Positions 41,422 to 50,519 of a DNA stretch of 64,000 nucleotides are shown here, piece after piece. Source of the DNA: Mesobacillus campisalis. GTDB taxonomy: Bacteria; Bacillota; Bacilli; Bacillales; Cytobacillaceae. The notes beneath the pieces were generated by a model that saw only the letters and a list, made by a program, of their open reading frames with translations, made no database searches and was not told the DNA's origin. The stretch spans positions 421,274-485,273 of the forward strand of contig NZ_LAYY01000001.1 in assembly GCF_000986785.1 (NCBI RefSeq), written 5' to 3'. Every line of letters starts with the position of its first letter. Position 1 is the first letter of the stretch. Both the position numbers and the translations under genes were made by a program.

Positions 41422-42738
41422 TTAAACTCTCTCAGCAGTAACAAGCTGCTTCGCCTTTTCAACCATGTTTTCAGTAATTTGGGTAATTTGCTGTACTTCT
41501 TCTTCCGTAACTGATTTTAGTACGTCATCAACTAAACGATCGCATTCATCCTTAATCTTTTGATAATCCTTGGGATTAAGCCCTCGCTTTTCCAGAATTG
41601 CGGATAACCAGCGCTTTCCATAAGCGGTATGAATCGTTTCATCTGCCCAGTCAAAATCCATGTCATGCTGGCTGACTTGATCATTAAATTCGGCAAATGA
41701 TTTAATCCTTTCCGGTTTTTTGCCAATATTTTTCGATTCAAAATAAAACAGCATACCTAACCGATAAATAGGATCTTTCCCTTTGCAGCTATCAAATATA
41801 TAGGTGCCTAAAGGAAGTTCGCTTTCCTCAAAGCCCCATTGCTTTAAGCGTTCATACCCCATTGTACAATGACGGCTTTCATCATAAACCCAGCGTGCTG
41901 CGTCATAAATGAAATCCCATCCTAGTTCTCCCGCAAATTCATGGAGGATAAAACCTGCATTTTCTACCGCCCAAATTTCATTTAAATGGCTTATGGCACT
42001 TCGTAATTGAAGTTTAACTCCTTCCCCATAAGGAAACGATTTATCAACAATATCTGGCCAATAAAAACGAACGGGAATAAATCGATCATCTCTGTTTGGA
42101 ACTTCATTCGGAGTAAATACCTGATCGCTTAAGCGAACTTCCATCCCTTTACAATTTTCAATCCCAATCCCGCCAATTTCGCCAAGCTTTTCCCGCAATT
42201 CCTCTACCCACTGCATTGCTGTTTCAATGCTTCTGGCATCTTCTTTTTCGAGATAGTGTTGCACATACTTTTCCAATGTTTGGATCTGGTCTTCCTTTTC
42301 CCTGACAGCAAGCTCTAAAAAACGGTGGGTTGGCCCATCGCCAAGTACGTCCGCCATCTCAAGATAATCTTCAAAGGCCTGTTTTAAAGCGGGTTTAAAC
42401 ACCCTTGATAACCCCATGACAAAAGCAAGCGGATTTGGGGCATTATAAGATTGTTGAATAAGATCAACCAAAGCTTGGTCATCCCCAATTTCCAGCATCC
42501 TGCTTGGGAACCGGAGTTCATACACCCTATTGCGAAGCTCATGGGCGGTCATGGCATCTTCCCATAACATTTTAGGCAATATCATTTTAACATCAAAATA
42601 AGGGATGCCTGATAGCCATCCAGCTTGACCAATCACCAATGCCCGCTCACAAAGAAAGTACCTTTTTAGGATTACTGCCGTATCATACCTCATAAATTTA
42701 CCGCGTTTTTGATTACTTGGAAGATATTCAACTGTCAT
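41422..42738 (-). CDS. ferritin-like di-iron protein in a sugar operon
   Basis: 438 residues from the ATG at 42,738, nine bases after GAGGAG; an ATG two codons upstream is too close to that site. The C-terminal half has a full carboxylate-bridged di-iron pattern: Glu259 (IWAVENAGF), Glu287-x-x-His290 (YDESRHC), Glu334 (FYFESKN), Glu367-x-x-His370 (ADETIHT). Spacing of 28 and 33 residues suits a four-helix bundle. The N-terminal half is helical (Glu31, Glu60, His66). It resembles DUF455/MiaE-like ferritin-fold proteins. A hydroxylase, oxidase or deoxygenase role on the operon's substrate is an inference; its position between kinase and isomerase genes is unusual. Confidence 0.72.
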   Translation of the reverse strand: MTVEYLPSNQKRGKFMRYDTAVILKRYFLCERALVIGQAGWLSGIPYFDVKMILPKMLWEDAMTAHELRNRVYELRFPSRMLEIGDDQALVDLIQQSYNAPNPLAFVMGLSRVFKPALKQAFEDYLEMADVLGDGPTHRFLELAVREKEDQIQTLEKYVQHYLEKEDARSIETAMQWVEELREKLGEIGGIGIENCKGMEVRLSDQVFTPNEVPNRDDRFIPVRFYWPDIVDKSFPYGEGVKLQLRSAISHLNEIWAVENAGFILHEFAGELGWDFIYDAARWVYDESRHCTMGYERLKQWGFEESELPLGTYIFDSCKGKDPIYRLGMLFYFESKNIGKKPERIKSFAEFNDQVSQHDMDFDWADETIHTAYGKRWLSAILEKRGLNPKDYQKIKDECDRLVDDVLKSVTEEEVQQITQITENMVEKAKQLVTAERV

Positions 42739-42798
42739 TTTCATTCACTCCTCAATTTTTTTCAAAAACTCTATGTGTCTCGTAATGTTTCTGTTTAA

Positions 42799-43752
42799 TC
42801 AAGCTTGCAAAGTTGTTTCTTTGCTGTCTATAAACGCTTCTAGTTGTTTTCGTGTTGGCAGCGATGGTATCACTTCAGCCCCCATAACCGTATAAGCTCC
42901 TACATAGCAGGCCCACTGTGCTGCCTCTTTGATTGTCTTCTTTTCACTAAGAGCAACAGCCAATGCACCGTTAAAAGAATCACCAGCCCCAGTAGTATCC
43001 TTAGGTGTTACTTTAGGGGATGATACGAACTCATGCCCATTAGCATTTACAATAAGTGCACCCTGATCCCCGAGTGTGACAACAATCGCTTCCGGCCCCT
43101 TTTGAAGAAGCCCTTTCGCAATTTCAATACATTCCTCATGACTAACTGATTTGGAAGGCTCCAATCCGGCAAGGATTTTCAATTCTGATTCGTTAGGTGT
43201 CAAAATCGTTACATATCTTAATAATGAACTAATCTCTTGAGCAGGCGCAGGATTCAATATGACCGTTTTCCCTTTTTCGTTTGCTATCCTGACTGTTTCC
43301 TCGATCGTCTGGATACTATTTTCCAGCTGCACAAGGACAATATCTGCTTTATCAATCGACAATGGTATGCTAGGATCGTTAGGCATTAACTTTAAATTAG
43401 CCCCTGGGTCAATAATGATCGAATTTTCCCCATGTCCATTTAAAAATATAAAACCTACCCCTGTTTTCGCCTCATCTGTCCGTTTTAAGTAAGTGATGTC
43501 AACGTTTTCATTTTCCAGCATACGGACTGCGTCGTCGCCACAGCGATCTTCGCCGATACATCCAACAAAGCAAACGTCACCTCCAAGACGCGCGGCAGCA
43601 ACAGCTTGATTTGAACCTTTTCCACCTGGTCCTTCACTAAAACCGCTTCCAATCAAGGTTTCACCCCAAACCGGCAGGCGGCGTGTGTTAATTACCATGC
43701 CTACATTGTAACTCCCCACCACTGCAATTTTCCCTTTAGCTGTTATCGTCAA
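42799..43752 (-). CDS. PfkB-family (ribokinase-like) sugar kinase with altered sugar site
   Basis: 317 residues from a TTG at 43,752 with AAAGGGAG eight bases upstream. GGKGSNQAVAAARLGG (first PfkB signature), LVQLENSIQ and the catalytic DTTGAGDSFNGALA are intact. In E. coli RbsK the NAD motif near residue 14 supplies Asp16, which contacts ribose. Here the equivalent stretch is SYNVGMVINTRRLP with Gly at that position. The other sugar contacts (GGK, Asn, Glu) remain. The gene starts its own transcription unit behind a CGTATATATACG palindrome. It probably phosphorylates a pentose-like or modified sugar that differs from ribose; calling it rbsK would be unsafe. Confidence 0.85.
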   Translation of the reverse strand: MTITAKGKIAVVGSYNVGMVINTRRLPVWGETLIGSGFSEGPGGKGSNQAVAAARLGGDVCFVGCIGEDRCGDDAVRMLENENVDITYLKRTDEAKTGVGFIFLNGHGENSIIIDPGANLKLMPNDPSIPLSIDKADIVLVQLENSIQTIEETVRIANEKGKTVILNPAPAQEISSLLRYVTILTPNESELKILAGLEPSKSVSHEECIEIAKGLLQKGPEAIVVTLGDQGALIVNANGHEFVSSPKVTPKDTTGAGDSFNGALAVALSEKKTIKEAAQWACYVGAYTVMGAEVIPSLPTRKQLEAFIDSKETTLQA

Positions 43753-43790
43753 ATGAAACACTCCCTTTCTGTATCAGGACGCACCTTATA

Positions 43791-43816
43791 TATACCTTTA
43801 TGTACGTATATATACG
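43791..43816. promoter_or_regulatory. GntR operator candidate upstream of the kinase operon
   Basis: The 12-bp palindrome CGTATATATACG (43,805-43,816) preceded by TATACCTTTATGTA. The same 12-mer lies upstream of deoC at 53,349-53,360. Confidence 0.65.
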
Positions 43817-43912
43817 ATTATAACATCCGACTTAATTTATGTAAATTGTAAATATACTGAAAATTTATGGTTTCTCGTTTACTACCTAAATTTAAACCAC
43901 GTAAACATAGTA

Positions 43913-43945
43913 TAAAAATGACTCCAGTATAATAATACCGGAGTC
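43913..43945 (-). terminator. terminator of the ribose-type transporter operon
   Basis: On the minus strand GACTCCGG and CTGGAGTC pair around an AT loop, followed by ATTTTTA, about 60 bp past the rbsD stop. Confidence 0.8.
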
Positions 43946-44007
43946 AACAAACATGCAGGTAAAAAAAGATTTTACTATTTACCAAAATAAGAATAAGGTT
44001 GATTCGT

Positions 44008-44463
44008 TCACATTTTGTCCTTGTAGTAATCCGGTACAATGACTCCTTCTTTGTCAAACCATTTAGGAACATCAACACCAGATTGAAGCACAATATTTCC
44101 CCAAGGCTCAAAAGATCCTGTTCTTACTATGGCTTTAGCCTCTTTAGCGAAAGTAGTTAATATGTCTGAATGAGGGTGGGTCTCAATTTCTACTCCATGA
44201 TAAATTTCTTGAATTGAATGATATAAAGGTGCATTGCTCTTAGGAACATCTTCAGCAACATAGATTTTTTCAGCAATAAAGTCTTCGGCAATGGCTGATA
44301 GGACGGTTTTTAAATCAGGTACATCCCTTGTTAAGGCAAGATCTACTCTTCGTACATCACTTGGAATTGGAAATCCTGCATCACAAACAATCAAATATTC
44401 TGTATGACCCATTGAGGCAATCACTGCATTTAATTCTTTATTTAAAATGGAACTTTTTTTCAT
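44008..44463 (-). CDS. rbsD: D-ribose pyranase-like protein (RbsD/FucU family)
   Basis: 151 residues, about 20 longer than usual RbsD. The start MKKSSILNKELNAVIASMGHTEYLIVCDAGFPI (seen in two parts: KKSSILNKELNAVIASMGH and TEYLIVCDAGFPIP) holds the catalytic His20 and Asp28 pair, and the C-terminus has EPWGNIVLQSGV. It interconverts pyranose and furanose forms of ribose so that the kinase can act. It is the last gene of the rbsACBD-like operon, 20 bp after the binding-protein gene. Confidence 0.9.
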   Translation of the reverse strand: MKKSSILNKELNAVIASMGHTEYLIVCDAGFPIPSDVRRVDLALTRDVPDLKTVLSAIAEDFIAEKIYVAEDVPKSNAPLYHSIQEIYHGVEIETHPHSDILTTFAKEAKAIVRTGSFEPWGNIVLQSGVDVPKWFDKEGVIVPDYYKDKM

Positions 44464-44482
44464 TATAGATTCATCTCCTAAA

Positions 44483-45439
44483 TTATTTTTTTAAAGCCTC
44501 TGAAACATTTTCGCTAGAAACAAAGTTAGCGGGAAGCTCAATAAATTCTGGTTGGCTTTCTTCTTTTGCTACTGAGGAAGCGATTTCAATCGCTTTCTTG
44601 CCATAGTCACTAGGTGATATTGCCATTGTTCCGGCAATTTCCTTGCTTTGTACGGCTTGAAGGGCATCTTCTGTACCATCATTGGAAACAATGACGATAT
44701 CTTTATTTGCTGCTTTAATAGCCTGTAGTGCTCCTAATGCCATTTCATCATTGGCTGCATATAACCCAACAACGTCAGGATTGGCCTGGAGAATATTCTC
44801 CATAACTGCTAATGCTTTTGCACGATCAAAATCGGCTGACTGGGATGCAACAATCTCAATATCTGAAAACTTACCCATTGCCTCCTGAAAACCTTTGCTC
44901 CTGTCCCTGGCTACATCTGTACCTGTAGTTCCCTGCAACTCAATGACTTTTCCTTTTTCTTTGATTTGCTTGGCTAAGTATTCTCCTGCTGTAACCCCAT
45001 TATTTACCTCGTCGTATCCTAAATGTGTTTGAATCTCTCCGCCTTCAACCTTCCTTCCAGTCGTGATCACTGGAATTCCTGCTTCGTTCGCAGATATGAC
45101 CGCTGGAACCGTCCCCTTACTGTCTACAGCGTCAATAATGATTACATCTACTTTTTGCTGAATCAAATCCTCAATTCCATTCATTTGTGTTGCTAAGTCA
45201 TTATTAGCATTAACGACTGAAATACTCATTCCTGCTTCTTTAGCAGCAGCTTCAGCAGCTTTCTTCACTTCGACGAAAAACGGATTATTAAGTGTATTAA
45301 TGGAATAGCCGATTTTAATCGATTCCGTCCCTGAATCAGATTTCGTATCCTTTTTCGATACAGCTTCACTCTGGCTCCCACACGCAACTAAGCTTAGCAC
45401 TATAAAAATAGTAAAAACAGCGGTCAATAATTTTTTCAT
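44483..45439 (-). CDS. rbsB: ribose-type ABC transporter binding lipoprotein
   Basis: 318 residues. Lipoprotein signal: MKKLLTAVFTIFIVLSLVAC with Cys20. The periplasmic binding protein fold 1 core starts with IGYSINTLNNPFFVEVKKAA, followed by DLIQQKVDVIIIDAVDS and VGLYAANDEMALGALQAI, as in RbsB. Binding residues of ribose proteins (NPFF, RDR, ND, Q) have recognisable equivalents: VARDRSKGF and IVSNDGTEDAL. A related furanose or nucleoside-derived sugar is possible. Confidence 0.88.
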   Translation of the reverse strand: MKKLLTAVFTIFIVLSLVACGSQSEAVSKKDTKSDSGTESIKIGYSINTLNNPFFVEVKKAAEAAAKEAGMSISVVNANNDLATQMNGIEDLIQQKVDVIIIDAVDSKGTVPAVISANEAGIPVITTGRKVEGGEIQTHLGYDEVNNGVTAGEYLAKQIKEKGKVIELQGTTGTDVARDRSKGFQEAMGKFSDIEIVASQSADFDRAKALAVMENILQANPDVVGLYAANDEMALGALQAIKAANKDIVIVSNDGTEDALQAVQSKEIAGTMAISPSDYGKKAIEIASSVAKEESQPEFIELPANFVSSENVSEALKK

Positions 45440-45456
45440 ATAAATCCTCCTCGGTT

Positions 45457-46443
45457 TTATTTATCTCTATTAATTAATCTGTCAATAATGACAGCCACTA
45501 AAACGATGATCCCCTTGGCAATATTTTGATAGAATGGGGAAACATTGATCAAATTCATACCGCTAGTAAGTACCCCTAAAATTAATACACCTATTAATGT
45601 ACCTAAAACATTTCCTCTTCCCCCGAACAAACTGGTTCCACCTAAAATGACAGCTGCGATGGCATCCAATTCATAGCCTGCTCCGGCTACCGGACTGGCA
45701 GATGATAAGCGTGACGTAAGAATGATCGATGCCAAAGCTGCCAGAAAACCGGATGTGGCATAAACAATCATTTTATGAATATCGACTTTTACACCGGCTA
45801 AAATAGTTGCTTTTTCATTTCCACCAATAGAGTAAATATATTGGCCATGCACCGTCTTCTTTAAAAGAAAGAAGAAAAACAGATAGATGAACATGAGAAC
45901 GATGACCGGAAATGGAATGGGGCCTATATACCCTTGTCCAATAAATTTAAATAATGGCTCTGAAACAATAATAGGATTTCCCCCAGACACTACCAAGGCA
46001 AAGCCTGCAAATAGAGTCATTGAAGCAAGAGTGACGATAAATGGTGTTAATTTCAGCTTAGAAATTAAAATACCATTAAACAATCCAATTAAAGTCCCCG
46101 TTAACAACCCTGCTGTAATCCCGAGTAAAGCACTTTCTGTTCCCAGGGCAACCATAGCTGAAACGATACCAGCCAATGCGACAATGCTGCCGACTGAAAG
46201 GTCAATTCCTGCCGTGATGATGACTAGAGTCTGACCTGCAGCTATGATTCCAATGATAGAGACCTGTCTTAGAATACTTACGATGTTAGAGTAGGTTAGG
46301 AAATTGGGAGATAATATAGAAAAAACAATCGTAATTAGTAATAAAATCATTACCATTCCATATTTCTGAATTAAATCCAACGTTCCAAGCCTGTCCACTT
46401 TTAATTGGGTATTTGGTTTTTCTACCTTAACGGATGATTCCAT
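45457..46443 (-). CDS. rbsC: ribose-type ABC transporter permease
   Basis: 328 residues with 8-10 membrane segments. AAGQTLVIITAGIDLSVGSI and LASMTLFAGFALVVSGGNPI are the conserved RbsC/BPD_transp_2 segments, as is GAGYELDAIAAVILGGTSLF. It has a single permease gene, so a homodimer is expected. It lies 13 bp upstream of the binding-protein gene and 5 bp after the ATPase gene. Confidence 0.92.
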   Translation of the reverse strand: MESSVKVEKPNTQLKVDRLGTLDLIQKYGMVMILLLITIVFSILSPNFLTYSNIVSILRQVSIIGIIAAGQTLVIITAGIDLSVGSIVALAGIVSAMVALGTESALLGITAGLLTGTLIGLFNGILISKLKLTPFIVTLASMTLFAGFALVVSGGNPIIVSEPLFKFIGQGYIGPIPFPVIVLMFIYLFFFFLLKKTVHGQYIYSIGGNEKATILAGVKVDIHKMIVYATSGFLAALASIILTSRLSSASPVAGAGYELDAIAAVILGGTSLFGGRGNVLGTLIGVLILGVLTSGMNLINVSPFYQNIAKGIIVLVAVIIDRLINRDK

Positions 46444-46448
46444 TTTTT

Positions 46449-47981
46449 CTAAACCCCCTCTTTAAGATATTTTGCTCCCGAAGCAAATTCCATAAGCCTT
46501 TCTCTCGTTGCCTCTGATTTATCTATTTCCGCAATAATTTCACCTTCAAAAACGACGAAAATCCGATCACTTACACCAATCACTTCATCGGCATCACTGG
46601 ATGCCATAATGATTCCTTTTCGAGATTCATTTGCAAGTTGATCCAGAAGTTTATAAATTTCAACTCTGGCCCCGACGTCGATCCCTCTTGTTGGCTCACT
46701 TAATAAAATAATTTCTGGCCCCGTTAACAGCCATTTCCCCAAAATCACTTTTTGCTGATTCCCGCCGCTTAAATTCTTTACTGGCTGTGAAATACTGGCG
46801 AGCTTAATTTTTAGTGTTTCTTTATAATCATTGGCTACCTTTTTTATTAAAGATTGTTTCTTTATACCGAGGGAAGAGAATTTCCCCATAGAGGGCAGGA
46901 CCATATTCTCCTCCGACCCCAATTCCAGCAGAAGCCCTTCCTCTTTCCTATTTTCCGTAACATAAGCCAAACCTAATTTCTTAGCGTCTATCGGGGAGCT
47001 GATTTTTGCCAGTTTATTTTTTACGTAAATATTTCCATCGGCTTTTTTCTTAGTACCGAATAATACATTCAAAATTTCAGACTGGCCTGCCCCGATGAGC
47101 CCAAAGATACCAATGATTTCCCCTTCATAAAGCGAAAATGAAATACTGCGCAGGATGTTATTTTGAATCTTTTCAACCCGTAATAATTCATCTCCTTTTT
47201 TTCGATCACTGGATGGGAAGATATTATCAATTTGTGATCCGACCATTTCTTCAATGATCCTCTCATTGCTAAAATGATTAATTAAACCTTCGGAAACGTT
47301 CCTGCCATCCCTTAATATATATACATAGTCACAAATCTCCTGAATTTCATCGAGTCGATGTGAAATATAAATAATCCCTATTCCTTTTGATTTAAGAGAT
47401 GTAATCACTTTAAATAATTGTTTTGTTTCCTCAGCTGATAATGCTGCAGTAGGTTCATCCATAATTAAGACTTTAGATTCCTCTGAAACAGCTTTTAAAA
47501 TTTCTACCAGTTGTTGCTCTCCAATACTAAGATCTTTAACCTTCTTTAAAGGATCCAATTGGATATTGTATTTATTAATAATCTCTTTTGTCTTTGACAA
47601 CGCTTTCTTTTTAGAGTTAATAAAATTCCCGAAGCCGATTGTTAGCTCTTTTCCAAGGTAAATATTTTCAGAAACGGTTAACTCTTTAACAAGGTTTAAC
47701 TCTTGATGTATAACGCTAATTCCATGGCTTTTGGCTTCCCCAGGACTGTTGATATTAATCAATTGGTTATCCAAGTGAATGGTGCCTGAGTCTAACGTAT
47801 AATCACCTGCTATTATCTTCATCAAGGTTGATTTTCCAGCACCATTGGATCCCATTAAGGCATGGACTTTCCCTTTATAAATACTTAAATCTACATCATA
47901 AAGGATTTGAACTGGACCAAATTTCTTATTGATGCCCTTTAACAGCAATAATTCTTCCGATTTATTCATTAGCTCATCCAC
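46449..47981 (-). CDS. rbsA: ribose-type ABC transporter double ATPase
   Basis: 510 residues. Two ATPase domains: Walker A GSNGAGKST in domain 1 with LSIGEQQLVEILKA signature and VLIMDEPTAAL; degenerate Walker A FGLIGAGQSE in domain 2, with LSGGNQQKVILGKWL signature and IILLSEPTRGID, the classic asymmetric RbsA pattern. First gene of the operon; a possible alternative start is the ATG at 47,969. Upstream is a TATACCTATATGTACAT segment resembling the kinase-operon control region. Confidence 0.93.
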   Translation of the reverse strand: MDELMNKSEELLLLKGINKKFGPVQILYDVDLSIYKGKVHALMGSNGAGKSTLMKIIAGDYTLDSGTIHLDNQLININSPGEAKSHGISVIHQELNLVKELTVSENIYLGKELTIGFGNFINSKKKALSKTKEIINKYNIQLDPLKKVKDLSIGEQQLVEILKAVSEESKVLIMDEPTAALSAEETKQLFKVITSLKSKGIGIIYISHRLDEIQEICDYVYILRDGRNVSEGLINHFSNERIIEEMVGSQIDNIFPSSDRKKGDELLRVEKIQNNILRSISFSLYEGEIIGIFGLIGAGQSEILNVLFGTKKKADGNIYVKNKLAKISSPIDAKKLGLAYVTENRKEEGLLLELGSEENMVLPSMGKFSSLGIKKQSLIKKVANDYKETLKIKLASISQPVKNLSGGNQQKVILGKWLLTGPEIILLSEPTRGIDVGARVEIYKLLDQLANESRKGIIMASSDADEVIGVSDRIFVVFEGEIIAEIDKSEATRERLMEFASGAKYLKEGV

Positions 47982-48009
47982 TTTCTGTTTGGGTTAAATA
48001 ACATAAACC

Positions 48010-48050
48010 TTACTATACCTATATGTACATCCGTGAACGTCTATATAAAT
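48010..48050. promoter_or_regulatory. control-region segment upstream of rbsA resembling the GntR sites
   Basis: TATACCTATATGTACAT matches TATACCTTTATGTACGT upstream of the kinase operon, and TATACCTACTTATATAG lies upstream of the GntR gene at ~52,558. The shared elements suggest one regulator for the block. The full CGTATATATACG palindrome is not present here. Confidence 0.45.
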
Positions 48051-48111
48051 ATAACATTCATCATTAATTTTGTAAATATTAATAATATTTAATTTTCCAG
48101 AATTATCTTTA

Positions 48112-48159
48112 CCAAAAAAAAAGAAATCAACCAATCTTTATTTAGTCGGTTGATTTCTT
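48112..48159 (-). terminator. terminator of the nupC operon
   Basis: AAGAAATCAACC pairs with GGTTGATTTCTT, followed by a nine-base T run on the minus strand. Confidence 0.9.
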
Positions 48160-48213
48160 TCCTAGTGTTTCAGTTCAAAGTTGCCAGAGTAAACATTTTA
48201 TTAGTAGAAGGAC

Positions 48214-49428
48214 TTAAATGAGCATTCCTGCAATTGCCGCACTTAATAAATTGGCTAGGGTTGCTGCTATCACTGCCCGCAAACCCAGCTCCGCAATATC
48301 TTGTCTTCTTGACGGTGCCATCCCCCCTAATCCGCCAATCATCAAAGCAATAGCTGCCAGATTGGCAAATCCACAAAGCGCAAAACTAATGATTGCGACG
48401 CTTTTAGGAGATAAATTAGCGATTTCCGGGGCAAAGGAGGAATAGGCAACAAATTCGTTTAACACAAACTTCTGTCCAATGAATGAAGCGGCTTGCAGCG
48501 CTTCATTCCATGGAACCCCAATGAGCAAGGCAAACGGTGAAAAGGCGTATCCGAGGATCTGCTCAAGCGTCAACGTTCCGAACCCGAAGATTCCGCCAAC
48601 CCAGCCGATCAATGTATTGACCAAAAAAATAAGTGAAATGAAAGCAAGTAACAATGCCCCGACACCTACGGCAATTTTCAATCCGTCCGAAGCTCCGCGC
48701 GCTGCCGCGTCAATGACATTTCGCGATTCCGTGTCTTTGACCATTTGAACACGTGTACCCGTGTCCATTTTTTCCGTTTCCGGAACGATTATTTTTGCTA
48801 ACAACAACCCGGCAGGAGCTCCCATAAAAGCGGCTGCTAATAAATACTCCAGAGGAACACCGAGCATCGCGTAGCCACCTAGTACTGAACCGGATACGCA
48901 AGCCATTCCCCCAACCATAACGGCAAATAGCTCTGATTTGGACATCTTTTCTATATACGGTCTGATGACCAATGGGGCTTCTGTTGGACCAAGAAAGATG
49001 TTTGCTGCCGCAGACATTGATTCAGGCTCACTCGTTTTAAGCACTTTAGCCAGAAACCCTCCAATGATTTTAGTTGCCCTCTGCATAATTCCCAGATAGT
49101 AGAGAACCGATATTAAAGAGGCAAAGAAAATGATAATAGGTAACACTTGTAAGGCAAAGGTAAAGCCTGCCTTTTCCGCGTTTAGTACCCCTCCAAATAA
49201 AAATTGAATTCCTGCGTTGGAAGAATCTATTATTTTTTGGACAACCGACGATAACTGTTGGAGAATCATTTTTCCAACTTCCCATTTCAAAACAATTACA
49301 GCAAAAAGCAGCTGGATGGATAATGCGCCAATAACGGTTCTTGGATTGATTGATTTACGATTTTTTGAAAAGACAAACGCGATTGCTAAAATTCCTGCTA
49401 TTCCGCCAACTCCCCAAATATATTGCAT
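48214..49428 (-). CDS. nupC: concentrative nucleoside transporter, NupC/CNT family
   Basis: 404 residues, full CNT length, with N-terminal membrane helices (IWGVGGIAGILAIAFVF). CNT signature segments are present: GGVLNAEKAGFTFALQVLPI, SAAANIFLGPTEAPLVIRPY, and GGYAMLGVPLEYLLAA. Couples nucleoside uptake to protons or sodium. It is expressed downstream of the two nucleoside hydrolase genes (118-bp gap) and ends with a strong terminator. Confidence 0.93.
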   Translation of the reverse strand: MQYIWGVGGIAGILAIAFVFSKNRKSINPRTVIGALSIQLLFAVIVLKWEVGKMILQQLSSVVQKIIDSSNAGIQFLFGGVLNAEKAGFTFALQVLPIIIFFASLISVLYYLGIMQRATKIIGGFLAKVLKTSEPESMSAAANIFLGPTEAPLVIRPYIEKMSKSELFAVMVGGMACVSGSVLGGYAMLGVPLEYLLAAAFMGAPAGLLLAKIIVPETEKMDTGTRVQMVKDTESRNVIDAAARGASDGLKIAVGVGALLLAFISLIFLVNTLIGWVGGIFGFGTLTLEQILGYAFSPFALLIGVPWNEALQAASFIGQKFVLNEFVAYSSFAPEIANLSPKSVAIISFALCGFANLAAIALMIGGLGGMAPSRRQDIAELGLRAVIAATLANLLSAAIAGMLI

Positions 49429-49546
49429 CTTTTCTCTCCCATTCCCACAATCGAATAATTCAGACTATATATAAAAGACGGCATAGACAAGCAGCCGCTC
49501 TCCCCTTATGAATCAGTAAAATCATTTCCCCTTGTAATGGCACTGC

Positions 49547-50503
49547 CTATTGAATCGAACGCAATACATCAAGAAGTATATCTTTGAATGCATTCCGGTC
49601 GACTTTTTCACAAACTCGGACATTTTTTGATCGTTCCAGACGGTTATTAATATCCACCAGACTGTATCCTCTCGTTAATTCGCCGACTGTCTCCACATCT
49701 ACATGATAAAGATTCGATTTTGTCATTATTTCCTCATTTGCTGCAACAGCGGCTAAAAGCGTATCTGGATGTGTCGTACCATTTAATTTATGAACCTCTT
49801 TATTAAATTTCATGACGACTTTATTTACCTCTTTAAAAAACTTTGCCCCTTTTGTTTCTAACTCCTCAATGTCCTTATGGTCCTTGTCATCCATAACTGA
49901 ATATTGAGTGCACATTTCCCAGCCAACCATCGTGATTGGAATGCCTGAATGAAGGACAATTTTCGCAGCTTCAGGATCAACCCAGAAATTATATTCTGCG
50001 CTTGGTGTAATATTTCCCAATGCATTATTTGTCCCGCCCATAATGTAAAGATGGGGAATTTGGGACACAATTGTTGGGTCTTTTTTAAGGGCCATTGCGA
50101 TATTCGTTAACGGAGCGATCGCTAAAATATGAACCTCTCCAGGATACTTGTGAACGGTTTCTATTAAAAAATCAACCGCATGACCCTCAGCTGGTGACTG
50201 GACCGCTTTTTCAAAAAAGGAATCGCCCATCCCGTCTTTGCCGTGAACATCTTCAACTGTACGATGCTGCTTTTCGCCCAGCCCCATTAATGGACGCTCA
50301 TGCCCTTTATATACTGGAACTTGTCCACTCTTTCCTGAAACTTGAATTGTGTAAAGGGCATTTTCAACCTGCTGCTCAAACTGCACATTGCCGCCCGTAA
50401 TCATAATGCCTTCTACCTGGAAATAATGAAGCGCCGTTAAAATCGCAATCGTATCATCACCAGCTGTATCGGTATCTATGATGACCCGTTTTCTCTCTAT
50501 CAT
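49547..50503 (-). CDS. nucleoside hydrolase (inosine/uridine-preferring family)
   Basis: 318 residues from the ATG at 50,503, seven bases after GAGGAGG. The calcium-binding N-terminal DTDTAGDDT motif of IUNH proteins is present, as are GGNVQFEQQVENAL, LAIAPLTNIAMALKKDPT, YIMGGTNNALGNITPSAEYN (base and ribose contacts) and HPDTLLAAVAANE for the C-terminal Asp ligand. It cleaves imported ribonucleosides to base and ribose. It follows a second, different hydrolase gene by 17 bp. Confidence 0.92.
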   Translation of the reverse strand: MIERKRVIIDTDTAGDDTIAILTALHYFQVEGIMITGGNVQFEQQVENALYTIQVSGKSGQVPVYKGHERPLMGLGEKQHRTVEDVHGKDGMGDSFFEKAVQSPAEGHAVDFLIETVHKYPGEVHILAIAPLTNIAMALKKDPTIVSQIPHLYIMGGTNNALGNITPSAEYNFWVDPEAAKIVLHSGIPITMVGWEMCTQYSVMDDKDHKDIEELETKGAKFFKEVNKVVMKFNKEVHKLNGTTHPDTLLAAVAANEEIMTKSNLYHVDVETVGELTRGYSLVDINNRLERSKNVRVCEKVDRNAFKDILLDVLRSIQ

Positions 50504-50519
50504 CAAGAATCCTCCTCTT

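Noticed and set aside
42799..43752. Calling this gene rbsK
   Set aside because: The ribose-contacting Asp is missing and the gene is separated from rbsACBD by a terminator.
50095..50400. Plus-strand 101-codon frame
   Set aside because: Antisense to the nucleoside hydrolase gene, whose metal motif and start site are clear.
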